The position numbers and the translations under genes are program-made. This document shows, piece by piece, positions 8,152 to 15,546 of a stretch of DNA of 30,839 bases. The DNA lies in NCBI GenBank assembly GCA_002311385.1, contig DCAE01000103.1, positions 22,720 through 53,558 of the forward strand, in the 5' to 3' direction. Under the pieces are notes generated by a model. The model saw only the letters and a list, made by a program, of their open reading frames with translations. It did not search any database and was not told where the DNA came from. Position 1 is the first letter of the stretch. Each line of letters begins with the position of its first letter. Source of the stretch: Dehalococcoidia bacterium UBA1141 (GTDB taxonomy: Bacteria; Chloroflexota; Dehalococcoidia; Lucifugimonadales; UBA3495).

Positions 8152-9351
8152 TTAAAGCCGCCATCTTTCTGGTACCTTGGTATATCCAGTGAAACCATCC
8201 AGCATCTGAACGAACCGATCAAAGAGATACTCGTTGTCCTTGGGTCCCGGAGAAGCTTCCGAGTGGTATTGGATGGTGAATAGGGGCATCTCTGTATGGT
8301 TCAGCCCTTCGATAGTTCCATCGTTCAGGTTCAAGTGGGAAATTTCCAATCCGGCGGGCAGGGAATCCGGGTCAACGGCATAACCATGGTTCTGGGCGGT
8401 TATGTAAACCCGATTGGAAGCGACGTCTTGGACCGGGTGATTGGCCCCCCGGTGGCCGAATTTAAGCTTATAGGTAGTAGCACCCAATGCTCTGGCCGCA
8501 ATCTGGTGACCCAGGCAGATGCCCATCACCGGCACGCGGCCCAACAGCTTGGCCACATTGCTCACCAGGTAATCCAGCAATTGAGGGTCTCCAGGGCCTG
8601 GCGAAAACAGGATCCCGGAAGGATTCATAGCCAGCATTTCTTCTGCTGGTGTGGTGGCCGGGACTGCGATTACCTGGCAACCCCGCTGACGCAACAACCG
8701 CAGGATGCTGTATTTCAATCCGCAGTCGGTGACCAAGACCTTGTGCTTGGCCGGCTCCGGATAGGTCTCACCGAATGTTTCCCTCGATATATCGTCCCAG
8801 TCATATATGTTTTCGGTGGTGACGGTTCGCACGAAGTCCGTGTCATCGTAGCGCACCCGCTCAGCCAGTTTTTTCAGAGCAATCTCGGGGTCTTCCTGGG
8901 TGATGAGACCCATCATTACGCCTTGGCTGCGCAGACGGCGGGTGATTGCCCGGGTATCTACGCCGCTCAAGCCCGGAATCCCTTGGGAGGAGAGGAACTG
9001 ATGGAGGGTGTGCACGCTGGAGCCATGGCTGGGAAGATCGCAATGCTCCCGGACAATCAGTCCCGAAAGTTGGATACGCTTGGACTCAAAATCGTTCTTA
9101 TTGATGCCGTAGTTGCCAACCATTGGATAAGTAAGGGTCACCAACTGACCTGCGTAGGAAGGGTCGGTCAGCACTTCCTGGTAGCCGGTCATACTAGTAT
9201 TAAAAACTACTTCGCCGTGTCCAAAAGTTGGACCAAATGCTTGGTCCGTCCCATTTTGTTCAAAACTGGCAGGGCTGGCTCCAAAGGCCTCACCGGGGTG
9301 AACCGACCCATCCTCCAGCACCAGATAGGCTTTTGAGAATTGCTCTGGCAT
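8152..9351 (-). CDS. carA: Carbamoyl-phosphate synthase small subunit
   Basis: This is the glutamine amidotransferase subunit that releases ammonia for CarB. The N-terminal CPSase small-chain domain contains GYQEVLTDPSYAGQ and GVDTRAITRRLR. The class I GATase domain starts near residue 203 and has the oxyanion region SPGPGDP, the nucleophile C279 in GICLGHQ, and the H363/E365 pair in YHSEASPGP. The 399-aa length is typical. The ATG at 9351 shares one base with the pyrC stop (TGATG), indicating translational coupling. A TTG at 9354 is also in frame but less likely. A 13-bp palindrome, CGGCTTAAAGCCG (8148-8160), spans the stop, without a T-tract. Confidence 0.97.
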   Translation of the reverse strand: MPEQFSKAYLVLEDGSVHPGEAFGASPASFEQNGTDQAFGPTFGHGEVVFNTSMTGYQEVLTDPSYAGQLVTLTYPMVGNYGINKNDFESKRIQLSGLIVREHCDLPSHGSSVHTLHQFLSSQGIPGLSGVDTRAITRRLRSQGVMMGLITQEDPEIALKKLAERVRYDDTDFVRTVTTENIYDWDDISRETFGETYPEPAKHKVLVTDCGLKYSILRLLRQRGCQVIAVPATTPAEEMLAMNPSGILFSPGPGDPQLLDYLVSNVAKLLGRVPVMGICLGHQIAARALGATTYKLKFGHRGANHPVQDVASNRVYITAQNHGYAVDPDSLPAGLEISHLNLNDGTIEGLNHTEMPLFTIQYHSEASPGPKDNEYLFDRFVQMLDGFTGYTKVPERWRL

Positions 9352-10724
9352 CAACTCTCTGACCTAGGCGATGCGGAGTAGACAATTTCCCCATCTACTA
9401 TCGTCGTCAAAACCTTGCCTTTCAGCGTCGTTCCCCGCAGCGGCGTGTTTTTGCCTTTGGACTCGAACTCTGACGGGTCAACCTCCCATTCCGCGTCCGG
9501 GTCGAATATCACTATGTCAGCCGGGGTTCCCGGTTCCAATGTGGCAAATTCATTGAATGCCGGTCCCAAGACCCGGGCGGGTCCCACCGTCAACCGTTCC
9601 ACCAGAGCGCTGAGACTCATCTTGCCTGAGTGCACCAACTGGAGGGATGAGCCCAAGGCGGTCTCAAGGACGCTAATTCCGAAGGCGGCTTCGTTGAAGG
9701 TAACCTGCTTGCTGACCAACTCGTGGGGGGCATGGTCCGTGGCGATACAATCAATCACGCCTTCGGCCAAGCCTTCAATCAACACTTCCACGTCTCTCCC
9801 ACTCCGCAGCGGCGGATAGACTTTGGTTGAGGTGTCATACGCCTGGGTAGAAGCCCCACCGGATTCGACCCCCATGTTACCCAAGACCCACTTATCGGTG
9901 ATTGTCAGGTGATGGGGGCAGACCTCGGCGGTCACGTTAACGCCCCTTTCCCTGGCTTGGCGCAAAAGAACCACCGCCCCGGCGGTTGTCAGGTGAGCCA
10001 GATGGAGCCGTCCGCCGGTTAATTCCGCCAAGGATATGTCCCGGGCCATCATGGCCTCTTCCGCAGCGGCAGGTATGCCCGGCAAGCCCAAACGGGTCGC
10101 CACCCAGCCTTCCGCCATCACTCCGTTCTTAGCCAGTGAGTGGTCCTCGCAGTGGTTGGTGATTGGTATTCCCAGATCAGCGCTGTAGGTCAAAGCCAAG
10201 CGCATGATATTGGAGTCATAAACCGGATCTCCGTCGTCGCTGAAAGCCACCACGCCCGCAGAGGCCAGTTCTTCCATCTCAGCCAATGCCTTACCCTTCC
10301 TGCCTTTAGTCACGCACCCGATGGGATGAACCCTGACGATGGCGTCTTCCCGAGTACGTCGGCGAATCAAATCGACCACTGCGGCATTGTCTATGGGTGG
10401 CTCGGTATTGGGCATGCAACAGAGTGAAGTGAAACCTCCCCGAGCACCAGCTTTAGTTCCAGTGGCGATAGTCTCTTTGTACTCGAAACCCGGTTCCCGC
10501 AGGTGGCAATGGATGTCGATAAAACCAGGGCTGACGACCAGTCCTGCAGCGTCTATAGTAGGGCAACCTTCCGGAATCACGTCGGCGGTTACTTCACCGA
10601 CAACTGAAATACGACCGTCCCTCACCAGGATGCTGGACACTTGGTCAATATTTCGGCCTGGGTCGACGACCCGGCCGTTTTTGATTAGTAATAGGTCTGA
10701 ACTCATGCTACTTGGTGAACTCAT
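9351..10724 (-). CDS. pyrC: Dihydroorotase, type I
   Basis: This zinc amidohydrolase cyclises carbamoyl-aspartate to dihydroorotate. The 457-aa length and motifs indicate class I. The HxH metal motif is H72/H74 (DIHCHLREPG), with R76 and N106 (MPNTEPP) for substrate, the DDGDPV segment near 163-168, H191 (NHCEDHS), H244 (AHLTTAGA) and D330 (ATDHAPHE). The metal-site set is complete, so an active enzyme is expected rather than an inactive PyrC-like partner of PyrB. The start is ambiguous: the ATG at 10724 lies one base after the pyrB stop, and a second ATG at 10706 lies in an 18-bp tandem copy of the same junction. Neither has a good Shine-Dalgarno, so reinitiation after pyrB is likely. Confidence 0.97.
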   Translation of the reverse strand: MSSPSSMSSDLLLIKNGRVVDPGRNIDQVSSILVRDGRISVVGEVTADVIPEGCPTIDAAGLVVSPGFIDIHCHLREPGFEYKETIATGTKAGARGGFTSLCCMPNTEPPIDNAAVVDLIRRRTREDAIVRVHPIGCVTKGRKGKALAEMEELASAGVVAFSDDGDPVYDSNIMRLALTYSADLGIPITNHCEDHSLAKNGVMAEGWVATRLGLPGIPAAAEEAMMARDISLAELTGGRLHLAHLTTAGAVVLLRQARERGVNVTAEVCPHHLTITDKWVLGNMGVESGGASTQAYDTSTKVYPPLRSGRDVEVLIEGLAEGVIDCIATDHAPHELVSKQVTFNEAAFGISVLETALGSSLQLVHSGKMSLSALVERLTVGPARVLGPAFNEFATLEPGTPADIVIFDPDAEWEVDPSEFESKGKNTPLRGTTLKGKVLTTIVDGEIVYSASPRSES

Positions 10725-10734
10725 GCTATTTGGG
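10699..10734. repeat. 18-bp tandem duplication at the pyrB/pyrC junction
   Basis: The 12-mer GAACTCATGCTA occurs at 10699-10710 and 10717-10728. The whole 18-bp units differ at only two positions. On the coding strand each copy reads TAG-C-ATG. The upstream copy supplies the pyrB stop and the first pyrC ATG; the downstream copy supplies an in-frame second ATG, giving the protein start MSSPSS-MSSD. Confidence 0.8.
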
Positions 10735-11781
10735 CCCGGTGCAGAGTTGGAAGAGCAGCGCCATGCGAATGGCTACGCCGTTGGTTACTTGTTCTTCGAT
10801 GACCGAGTTGCCGCCGTGGGCGATGCTGGAGCTGATTTCTATACCCTCATTCATCGGCCCCGGGTGCATCACCAGAGCGCCAGGTTTAGCCTTGGCTAGG
10901 CGGTCATCGGTAACTTGCCACCGTCTGATGTACTCCCGCAGGCTGGGGAGAAAACCAGCTTCTTGCCGCTCCGACTGGAGCCGCAGGGCCATCACCACAT
11001 CGGCGTCTTGGATGGCTTCGTCTAGGTCGGTGACCACCTCGATCGAAGCTAATTCCTCGGGCAGAGCGTCGTCCCCGTTTGGGTGCAACAAGTCCAATGG
11101 CAACAGAGTGGCGGGGCCGCATATCACCACTTTGGCGCCCATCTTGGCAAAGCCCCAAATGTTGGAACGGGCCACCCGGCTGTGGAGAACGTCTCCTACA
11201 ATCACGATTTTCTTACCGCTAATGGCTCCCAAGTTGTCCTGAACCGTGTAGAGGTCCAGCAGAGCTTGGGTCGGGTGGGCGTGGATACCGTCTCCGGCAT
11301 TAATGATTCCCACGCGGTCCAGATGTTGGGCCAGCAAGTAGGGAGCGCCGGAAAACGGATGGCGAACGACTATCACGTCCACTCCCATGGCCTGAAGCGT
11401 CAGACCGGTGTTCAGTAGGGACTCGCCCTTCTCTACGCTGCTGGCAGAGGAGGTCATGTTGATAACATCGGCGCTCAGAACCTTGCCCGCCTCCTCAAAA
11501 GATATTCTCGTGCGAGTGCTCGACTCATAAAACAGGGTCACCACCACCCTGCCCCGAAGGGTGGGAACCTTTTTGATGTCTCGACCCAAAACCTCGGCCA
11601 TCCCTTTTGCGGATTCGATTACGGCCGAAATCTCAGGAGGCGAGAAGTCGTCAAGGTCCAGGACATGCTTCCTCGGCGGCAGGTACAGCGATTCCCGTGG
11701 CGCGAGTTCTCCCGGCGTGACGAACGATGCGTCTTCAGTTGATTGAGACGTTGATTGGGACGTCGCTTGAGACGCGCTCAT
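10726..11781 (-). CDS. pyrB: Aspartate carbamoyltransferase catalytic subunit
   Basis: This enzyme condenses carbamoyl phosphate with aspartate. The carbamoyl-phosphate loop SSTRT is at about residues 87-91, followed by the KGES region and HPTQALLDLYT. I choose the ATG at 11781 because GGAGGA lies 9 nt upstream. The open frame extends to a TTG at 11817, but that has no comparable support. The resulting 351 aa is still about 40 longer than usual. The excess is a Ser/Gln/Thr-rich N-terminal tail encoded by three 12-bp tandem repeats. No PyrI regulatory subunit is seen. pyrC follows after one base. Confidence 0.96.
   Translation of the reverse strand: MSASQATSQSTSQSTEDASFVTPGELAPRESLYLPPRKHVLDLDDFSPPEISAVIESAKGMAEVLGRDIKKVPTLRGRVVVTLFYESSTRTRISFEEAGKVLSADVINMTSSASSVEKGESLLNTGLTLQAMGVDVIVVRHPFSGAPYLLAQHLDRVGIINAGDGIHAHPTQALLDLYTVQDNLGAISGKKIVIVGDVLHSRVARSNIWGFAKMGAKVVICGPATLLPLDLLHPNGDDALPEELASIEVVTDLDEAIQDADVVMALRLQSERQEAGFLPSLREYIRRWQVTDDRLAKAKPGALVMHPGPMNEGIEISSSIAHGGNSVIEEQVTNGVAIRMALLFQLCTGPK
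11738..11773. repeat. Three 12-bp tandem repeats in the pyrB 5' end
   Basis: On the plus strand the units are GTTGATTGAGAC (11738-11749), GTTGATTGGGAC (11750-11761) and GTCGCTTGAGAC (11762-11773). They encode SQST/SQST/SQAT-type residues in the N-terminal extension of PyrB. The period is a multiple of three, so copy-number change would keep the frame. Confidence 0.85.
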
Positions 11782-11831
11782 GCTCCCTAGTCCTCCATCC
11801 AATGCTTGCATACCCAAAACTTCGGCTTCTT

Positions 11832-11861
11832 TCGAAGGTCTTGAATCAATCGAAGGTCTTG
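11832..11861. repeat. 12-bp direct repeat in the pyrR-pyrB spacer
   Basis: TCGAAGGTCTTG occurs at 11832-11843 and again at 11850-11861, a period of 18 nt. It lies in the 91-nt spacer between the pyrR stop (11873) and the pyrB start (11781), which otherwise holds only the pyrB ribosome-binding site. Confidence 0.75.
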
Positions 11862-11872
11862 CATGGATATTT

Positions 11873-12439
11873 TCATCTGGAGTTCTTAAATCCGTCGGAG
11901 CGCAGGATGGCTACTTGGTCCACTCCGTCCATTTCTTCCATGCGCACCTTCACAACCTCGTCAATGGCGGTGGGAATGTTCTGTCCCACGTAGTCTGCCC
12001 TGATAGGCAACTCCCGATGTCCTCTATCCAACAGAATGGCCAACTGCACCTGTTGGGGGCGCCCAAAATCGTTCAACGCATCCATGGCGGCGCGTATGGT
12101 TCTCCCGGTGTATAGCACGTCATCCACCAGCACCACCCTTTTGTCGGTGATAGCCACGGGAATATTGGTGGGACGCAAAACGGGCCGGGAGCGTTCTTGA
12201 AGGTCGTCCCGGTAAAGGCTAATGTCCAGGGCGCCCACGGGGACTGCGCTCCCCTCGAAATTAGCGATGTTGGTGGCTAGTCGGTTTGCCAGCAGCACAC
12301 CCCGCGTGTAGATACCCACCAGAACCAGGTCTTGAGCGCCGCGGTTGCGCTCCAAGATTTCATGAGCTACCCGGGCCAACGCTCTGCGAACGTCGTCCTG
12401 GCTCATTACCAGACGCTCCGATGTTGGTTTCTGGGTCAT
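11873..12439 (-). CDS. pyrR: Bifunctional pyr operon attenuator / uracil phosphoribosyltransferase
   Basis: PyrR binds the pyr mRNA leader when UMP is high and promotes termination; it also has uracil phosphoribosyltransferase activity. The type I PRTase fold is clear: IYTRGVLLANRLA near 43-55, LDISLYRDDL near 71-80, and the PRPP loop VLVDDVLYTGRTIRAAMD at about 103-120. The 188-aa length is normal for PyrR. The ATG at 12439 is preceded by GGAG about 12 nt upstream. It is the first gene of the pyrR-pyrB-pyrC-carA run. The leader in front of it carries a recognisable PyrR binding loop, so the regulation is readable directly. Confidence 0.97.
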   Translation of the reverse strand: MTQKPTSERLVMSQDDVRRALARVAHEILERNRGAQDLVLVGIYTRGVLLANRLATNIANFEGSAVPVGALDISLYRDDLQERSRPVLRPTNIPVAITDKRVVLVDDVLYTGRTIRAAMDALNDFGRPQQVQLAILLDRGHRELPIRADYVGQNIPTAIDEVVKVRMEEMDGVDQVAILRSDGFKNSR

Positions 12440-12492
12440 GGCGTTTCTAGGCTCCGACCGTTGCCCTGTCTCTTGCTATTGAATTGAGCATC

Positions 12493-12523
12493 AAAAAACC
12501 CCTTGCCTCAAGCTGGCAAGGGG
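12493..12523 (-). terminator. Intrinsic terminator of the pyr leader attenuator
   Basis: On the minus strand CCCCTTGCC (12523-12515), a 7-nt loop and GGCAAGGGG (12507-12499) form a 9-bp stem followed by six T (12498-12493). It sits 54 nt before the pyrR ATG, so it would stop transcription before the operon. Confidence 0.92.
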
Positions 12524-12601
12524 CTCCATAGTCAGGGGCCGCCATGGTGCGGCTACCCAGACCTGACTAAGGGTACTGTACTTTGCCAGCCTCACTGGAC
12601 T
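12512..12601 (-). promoter_or_regulatory. PyrR-responsive attenuator: binding loop and antiterminator
   Basis: The minus strand at 12601-12581 reads AGTCCAGTGAGGCTGGCAAA plus G. It matches the PyrR binding-loop consensus known from Bacillus (AGUCCNGNGAGGYU...). Its 3' part GCTGGCAA (12590-12583) is exactly complementary to TTGCCAGC (12519-12512), which forms the 5' arm and loop of the terminator. The two folds are mutually exclusive: with PyrR-UMP bound the loop is held and the terminator forms; without it the antiterminator forms. A stable central hairpin (GTCAGG 12567-12562 with CCTGAC 12536-12531, inner GCCGC/GCGGC) would sit in the antiterminator loop. The sequence elements are observed; the mechanism is inferred from the family. 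Confidence 0.9.
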
Positions 12602-12691
12602 GTCTTAAAAGCTGGGCCGTCCTCTCAGGAACAGCCTTGGGACCCTGGTCAAAACAACACTAAATTTTAGGTCTCAACTATCTTATCAGGA

Positions 12692-12697
12692 ATTATA
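12692..12697 (-). promoter_or_regulatory. Candidate -10 box of the pyr operon
   Basis: A perfect TATAAT lies on the minus strand at 12697-12692, about 90 nt upstream of the PyrR binding loop, which gives a leader of about 245 nt. No convincing TTGACA lies 16-18 nt upstream (the hexamer there is GGATTT), so the call rests on the -10 and its position. The rest of 12698-12812 shows no gene. Confidence 0.5.
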
Positions 12698-12812
12698 GTC
12701 TCGGGGAAGGGGTGAAATCCACGGACCCGAAGCAACCTAACACGGTGAAATGTGTTGGTGCAAGCGCATCAAATCACGACACTGTTCCAAGGTCGAGCCT
12801 TGAAGCGAGCAC

Positions 12813-13298
12813 CTACTTGTCTCCGGAATGAATGACCAAAAGCTTGTATACGCTGTGTTTCTGCACGGACTCTATACGAACTACCGCCCCGTCCTGCAAT
12901 TCTGGGTGGCCTCGAAACCAATCACGCAAACCCTTTTGAATATATGTACCCTGGTCTGGGTCCCCGTTCCTCGTACCCTTAGGCGCAGATGTAACGTGTG
13001 TGTTCACTGACCCTAGGTCCGTTTGCAGTTCAAATTCCAGTTTGTACCCTGGGAAAAACCTTCTAGTGCGTTTCTTGATTGGGATGAGGTGGTACTCTTC
13101 TCGGCCCCGCATGATACCCAACTCAATGTCGACAAATTGCTGTGGCATGGGAGATTCTGCATGATTACCTTCAGTTTTGACTTCCAGCGCTAATACCGAC
13201 CGGAGAACATCGTTAGGAGTGCGAAACACTAGCCCTTCTTCCACCGCTCGCGTCTTAAGTGCATCCATGACCTCAGTGTCCACTCGGATAGTTGGCAT
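12813..13298 (-). CDS. Hypothetical protein with putative ribbon-helix-helix N-terminus
   Basis: This 161-aa protein starts at the ATG at 13298, which has GAGGGTGAT just upstream; the frame is open to 13337. Residues 2-40 (PTIRVDTEVMDALKTRAVEE, then TPNDVLRSVLAL) look like a ribbon-helix-helix or SeqA-N-like DNA-binding module. Residues 60-161 are basic and beta-rich, with the segment KGLRDWFRGHPELQDGAVV, which is reminiscent of pseudobarrel DNA-binding domains. I cannot name a family for it. No toxin partner or restriction gene is adjacent, so neither an antitoxin nor a restriction role is supported. It is transcribed toward the pyr operon promoter, with 115 nt from its stop to the -10 box. 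Confidence 0.7.
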   Translation of the reverse strand: MPTIRVDTEVMDALKTRAVEEGLVFRTPNDVLRSVLALEVKTEGNHAESPMPQQFVDIELGIMRGREEYHLIPIKKRTRRFFPGYKLEFELQTDLGSVNTHVTSAPKGTRNGDPDQGTYIQKGLRDWFRGHPELQDGAVVRIESVQKHSVYKLLVIHSGDK

Positions 13299-13440
13299 AT
13301 CACCCTCTAGTTTTGTTTGGATGTTACAATATAACATCGTTCAGCAATACCGAACCTGTCATGGAATGTCAAATCGCTTTGTCTCGTACGGCTAAACGAG
13401 CACAACCGTACAGGCGTTGGAAGAAGTCCAGAGGATGCCC

Positions 13441-13510
13441 ATAATCCCAAGTGCGGTTCGAAAACCTGCCCCTACCCGGTATACTTCTCGGGTAGGATTT
13501 ATGGGATTAT
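13441..13510. repeat. Nested inverted repeats downstream of the VWA gene
   Basis: The outer arms are ATAATCCCA (13441-13449) and TGGGATTAT (13502-13510). The inner arms are CCTACCCG (13471-13478) and CGGGTAGG (13489-13496) with a 10-nt loop. The block begins 5 nt past the VWA stop. There is no T-tract and no obvious flanking target duplication. It could be an mRNA 3' structure or a tiny non-coding repeat unit. Confidence 0.6.
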
Positions 13511-13515
13511 TTGGC

Positions 13516-15546
13516 CTAAGCTGCCACTCGTTTACGGCGGTTATTTACGTAGTCAACCAGCATGAACTCGCCTATGTTGCCAGCGCTGGTGTAAAATGCC
13601 CGTCCTTGGTTGATGCGGGTCATGCGGTCAACAAAATTCACCAGTTGGTAGTTATTCTCCAGCATGAAGGTATTGATGACGATGTCTTCTTGGGTGCAGC
13701 GTTTAACTTCTTTCAGGGTCTCCTGCTCTGTCCGGTAGCTGGGGGGATAGCTGAAAAAAGCCCTGTCTCCCTCCAAGTGAGCCGTGGGCTCCCCGTCGGT
13801 TATGCACAGAATCTGGCGAGTGCCTCCCTTTTCCTTGGCAAGGAGCTTGCGGGACAACATCAGAGCGTGATGCAGGTTGGTGCCTGATACCCAAGAGTTC
13901 CAACTGGTCTTGGCCAATTCTTCTTCCTTGATTTCCCTGGCATAATCCGAGAAACCGATTATGTACATGGTGTCCCGTGGGTACTGGGTTCGGATTAGGG
14001 CCATCAGCGCCAAGGTTACTTTCTTGGCCGCCTGGAAGTTGTTGAACAGGCCCATGGACCGGCTTTGGTCCAGCAGCACCACCGTGGAAGTCCGGGTCAT
14101 ATGCTCGGTGCGGTAAACCTCAAAGTCTTCCGGTCTGAGCTTGACTGGCACCTGAGGACCCGAGCGCAGCACCGCATTCTTGACCGTCGCTTGAAGGTCA
14201 ATCTGGAATGGATCGCCAAATTCATAGGGTTTTGTTTCGCCCAGCAGGTCGCCGTTGGCGCCCCTGGAATCAATCAGATGGTTTCCCATGCGGTCTTTCT
14301 TCAGATGGACGAATACCTCTCGCAGAGCCTTTTGGCCGATGCGCCTGATGGCCCTGGCGGTTAGGTCCATCTTGTCATCGTCGGTAACGTAACCAGCGTC
14401 CTTCAACAGCTGGCGCAAACGCTCCATTTCCTCCCAGGCTTTCCTGGCTTCATCACCCAGAATCTCGGCCAGTTTATCCGGGTCGACCTCATCTAAGTTT
14501 CCGGTGCGCATGGCTTGGCGAAGAGCTTCCTCCAGTTGGTCTTGCTCCTGAAGCTTGCGCATCATTTCCATAGCTTGGTCCATGGTCAGACTATCGTCGC
14601 CCAAAAATGGGTATTGTCGGCGCATCTCGTCCATGGGCATCATCTGCTCCATCAACGAGGCCAACTGGGCCATGGCCTGCTGGGTGGCTGGGTCCATGGA
14701 AGCGTTCATGGCGTCTTCCAGTTCCCGGCGCATCTCGGGGGACATGCTCTCCAGCATCGATTGCATCTGGGACATCTGCTGTTGCAGATGGTCCATCAGT
14801 TCTTCAAAGGATTGGGGAGGATTGGGCCCAAACATAGATCCAAACTGCTGCATGAAACCGTCAAAATCCGGTTCCCGGCCATCCATCTTGTCCCGCATCA
14901 TCTGGCCGAGTTGGTTCATCATCTCCCGCATTGCCGCCATATCTTCCGTGGACATGTTTTGCATCTGCTGCTGCATCTGCTGAGAGAGGTTCTGGGCCAT
15001 CTGGGACTTGAGCATATCCAGCAGCTCTTGGAATTTCTGCTGGGCATCAGGGTCCATGAAGTCATATTCCATCAATTGTTGAATCTGCCCACCCACGCCG
15101 TCGGGCAAATCATCCAAACGCTCTCGGTTCCTCTGGGCTCGTTGCTCCAAGAGTTGAAAGAGGCTCTCTTGTTCCTGCCGCCCCTCACTGTGGTCTTCTT
15201 CCACCTGTTGCTGGGCTTCCGCCACGCGGCGGTCAATGCCTTCGCGCTCGGTCCGGACGATGTCTTCCAGCCGTTCTTTAAGGTCGTCAACGACTGAATC
15301 CATGTTGTACTGTTGGAGTTGTTCCCGCCGCCGGTTTTTCAGTTGATCAATCAAGTCTTTGAGGCTGGTAAGTTGCTGACCGTTCTGGTCCCTGGCGCCG
15401 TTGCGAAATAGCTCCCGCAGAGCCTTCATCATGTCGCCCTGTTTCAACAACTCCTCGGAGAGTTGGTCCATCAGCGCATCGGCGTCGATTTCAAAAATTT
15501 GCTGGGTGCCGTCCCAATGGGAGTAACGATAAGTTCGGTAGAGCAT
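13516..15546 (-). CDS. Large Met/Gln-rich VWA-domain protein
   Basis: This 676-aa protein has a C-terminal von Willebrand factor A domain from about residue 485. The MIDAS is complete: D493-Q-S-R-S497, T556 (SGTNL) and D584 (ITDGEP), so it should bind a divalent metal and a ligand. The first 400 residues are predicted long helices or coiled coil, very rich in Gln, Met, Glu and Asp (for example QNLSQQMQQQMQNMS). There is no signal peptide or membrane segment, so it is probably cytoplasmic. VWA proteins of this build usually work with a MoxR/ChlI-like AAA+ ATPase, but none is in this window. The ATG at 15546 has GAGGAA just upstream. The gene is divergent from the CoA-transferase pair. The cellular role is unknown. 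Confidence 0.9.
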   Translation of the reverse strand: MLYRTYRYSHWDGTQQIFEIDADALMDQLSEELLKQGDMMKALRELFRNGARDQNGQQLTSLKDLIDQLKNRRREQLQQYNMDSVVDDLKERLEDIVRTEREGIDRRVAEAQQQVEEDHSEGRQEQESLFQLLEQRAQRNRERLDDLPDGVGGQIQQLMEYDFMDPDAQQKFQELLDMLKSQMAQNLSQQMQQQMQNMSTEDMAAMREMMNQLGQMMRDKMDGREPDFDGFMQQFGSMFGPNPPQSFEELMDHLQQQMSQMQSMLESMSPEMRRELEDAMNASMDPATQQAMAQLASLMEQMMPMDEMRRQYPFLGDDSLTMDQAMEMMRKLQEQDQLEEALRQAMRTGNLDEVDPDKLAEILGDEARKAWEEMERLRQLLKDAGYVTDDDKMDLTARAIRRIGQKALREVFVHLKKDRMGNHLIDSRGANGDLLGETKPYEFGDPFQIDLQATVKNAVLRSGPQVPVKLRPEDFEVYRTEHMTRTSTVVLLDQSRSMGLFNNFQAAKKVTLALMALIRTQYPRDTMYIIGFSDYAREIKEEELAKTSWNSWVSGTNLHHALMLSRKLLAKEKGGTRQILCITDGEPTAHLEGDRAFFSYPPSYRTEQETLKEVKRCTQEDIVINTFMLENNYQLVNFVDRMTRINQGRAFYTSAGNIGEFMLVDYVNNRRKRVAA

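Noticed and set aside
8296..9336. 346-codon plus-strand open frame opposite carA
   Set aside because: It covers carA almost fully in antisense and shows no family motif or ribosome-binding site.
12785..12804. Small hairpin CAAGG-TCGAG-CCTTG downstream of the 174-codon frame
   Set aside because: The stem is only 5 bp and no T-tract follows, so it is not called a terminator.
12813..13298. Antitoxin or restriction-system reading of the ribbon-helix-helix protein
   Set aside because: No adjacent small toxin, methyltransferase or nuclease gene is present on either side.
13455..13475. GGTTCGAAAACC resembling a tRNA T-arm near the nested repeats
   Set aside because: No acceptor, D or anticodon arm can be built around it on either strand, and the 5-bp T-stem does not pair.
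14515..15297. 260-codon plus-strand open frame opposite the VWA gene, rich in His/Leu
   Set aside because: It is the antisense of the Gln/Met-rich coding sequence; the composition follows from CAG/CTG-type codons and there is no start signal.
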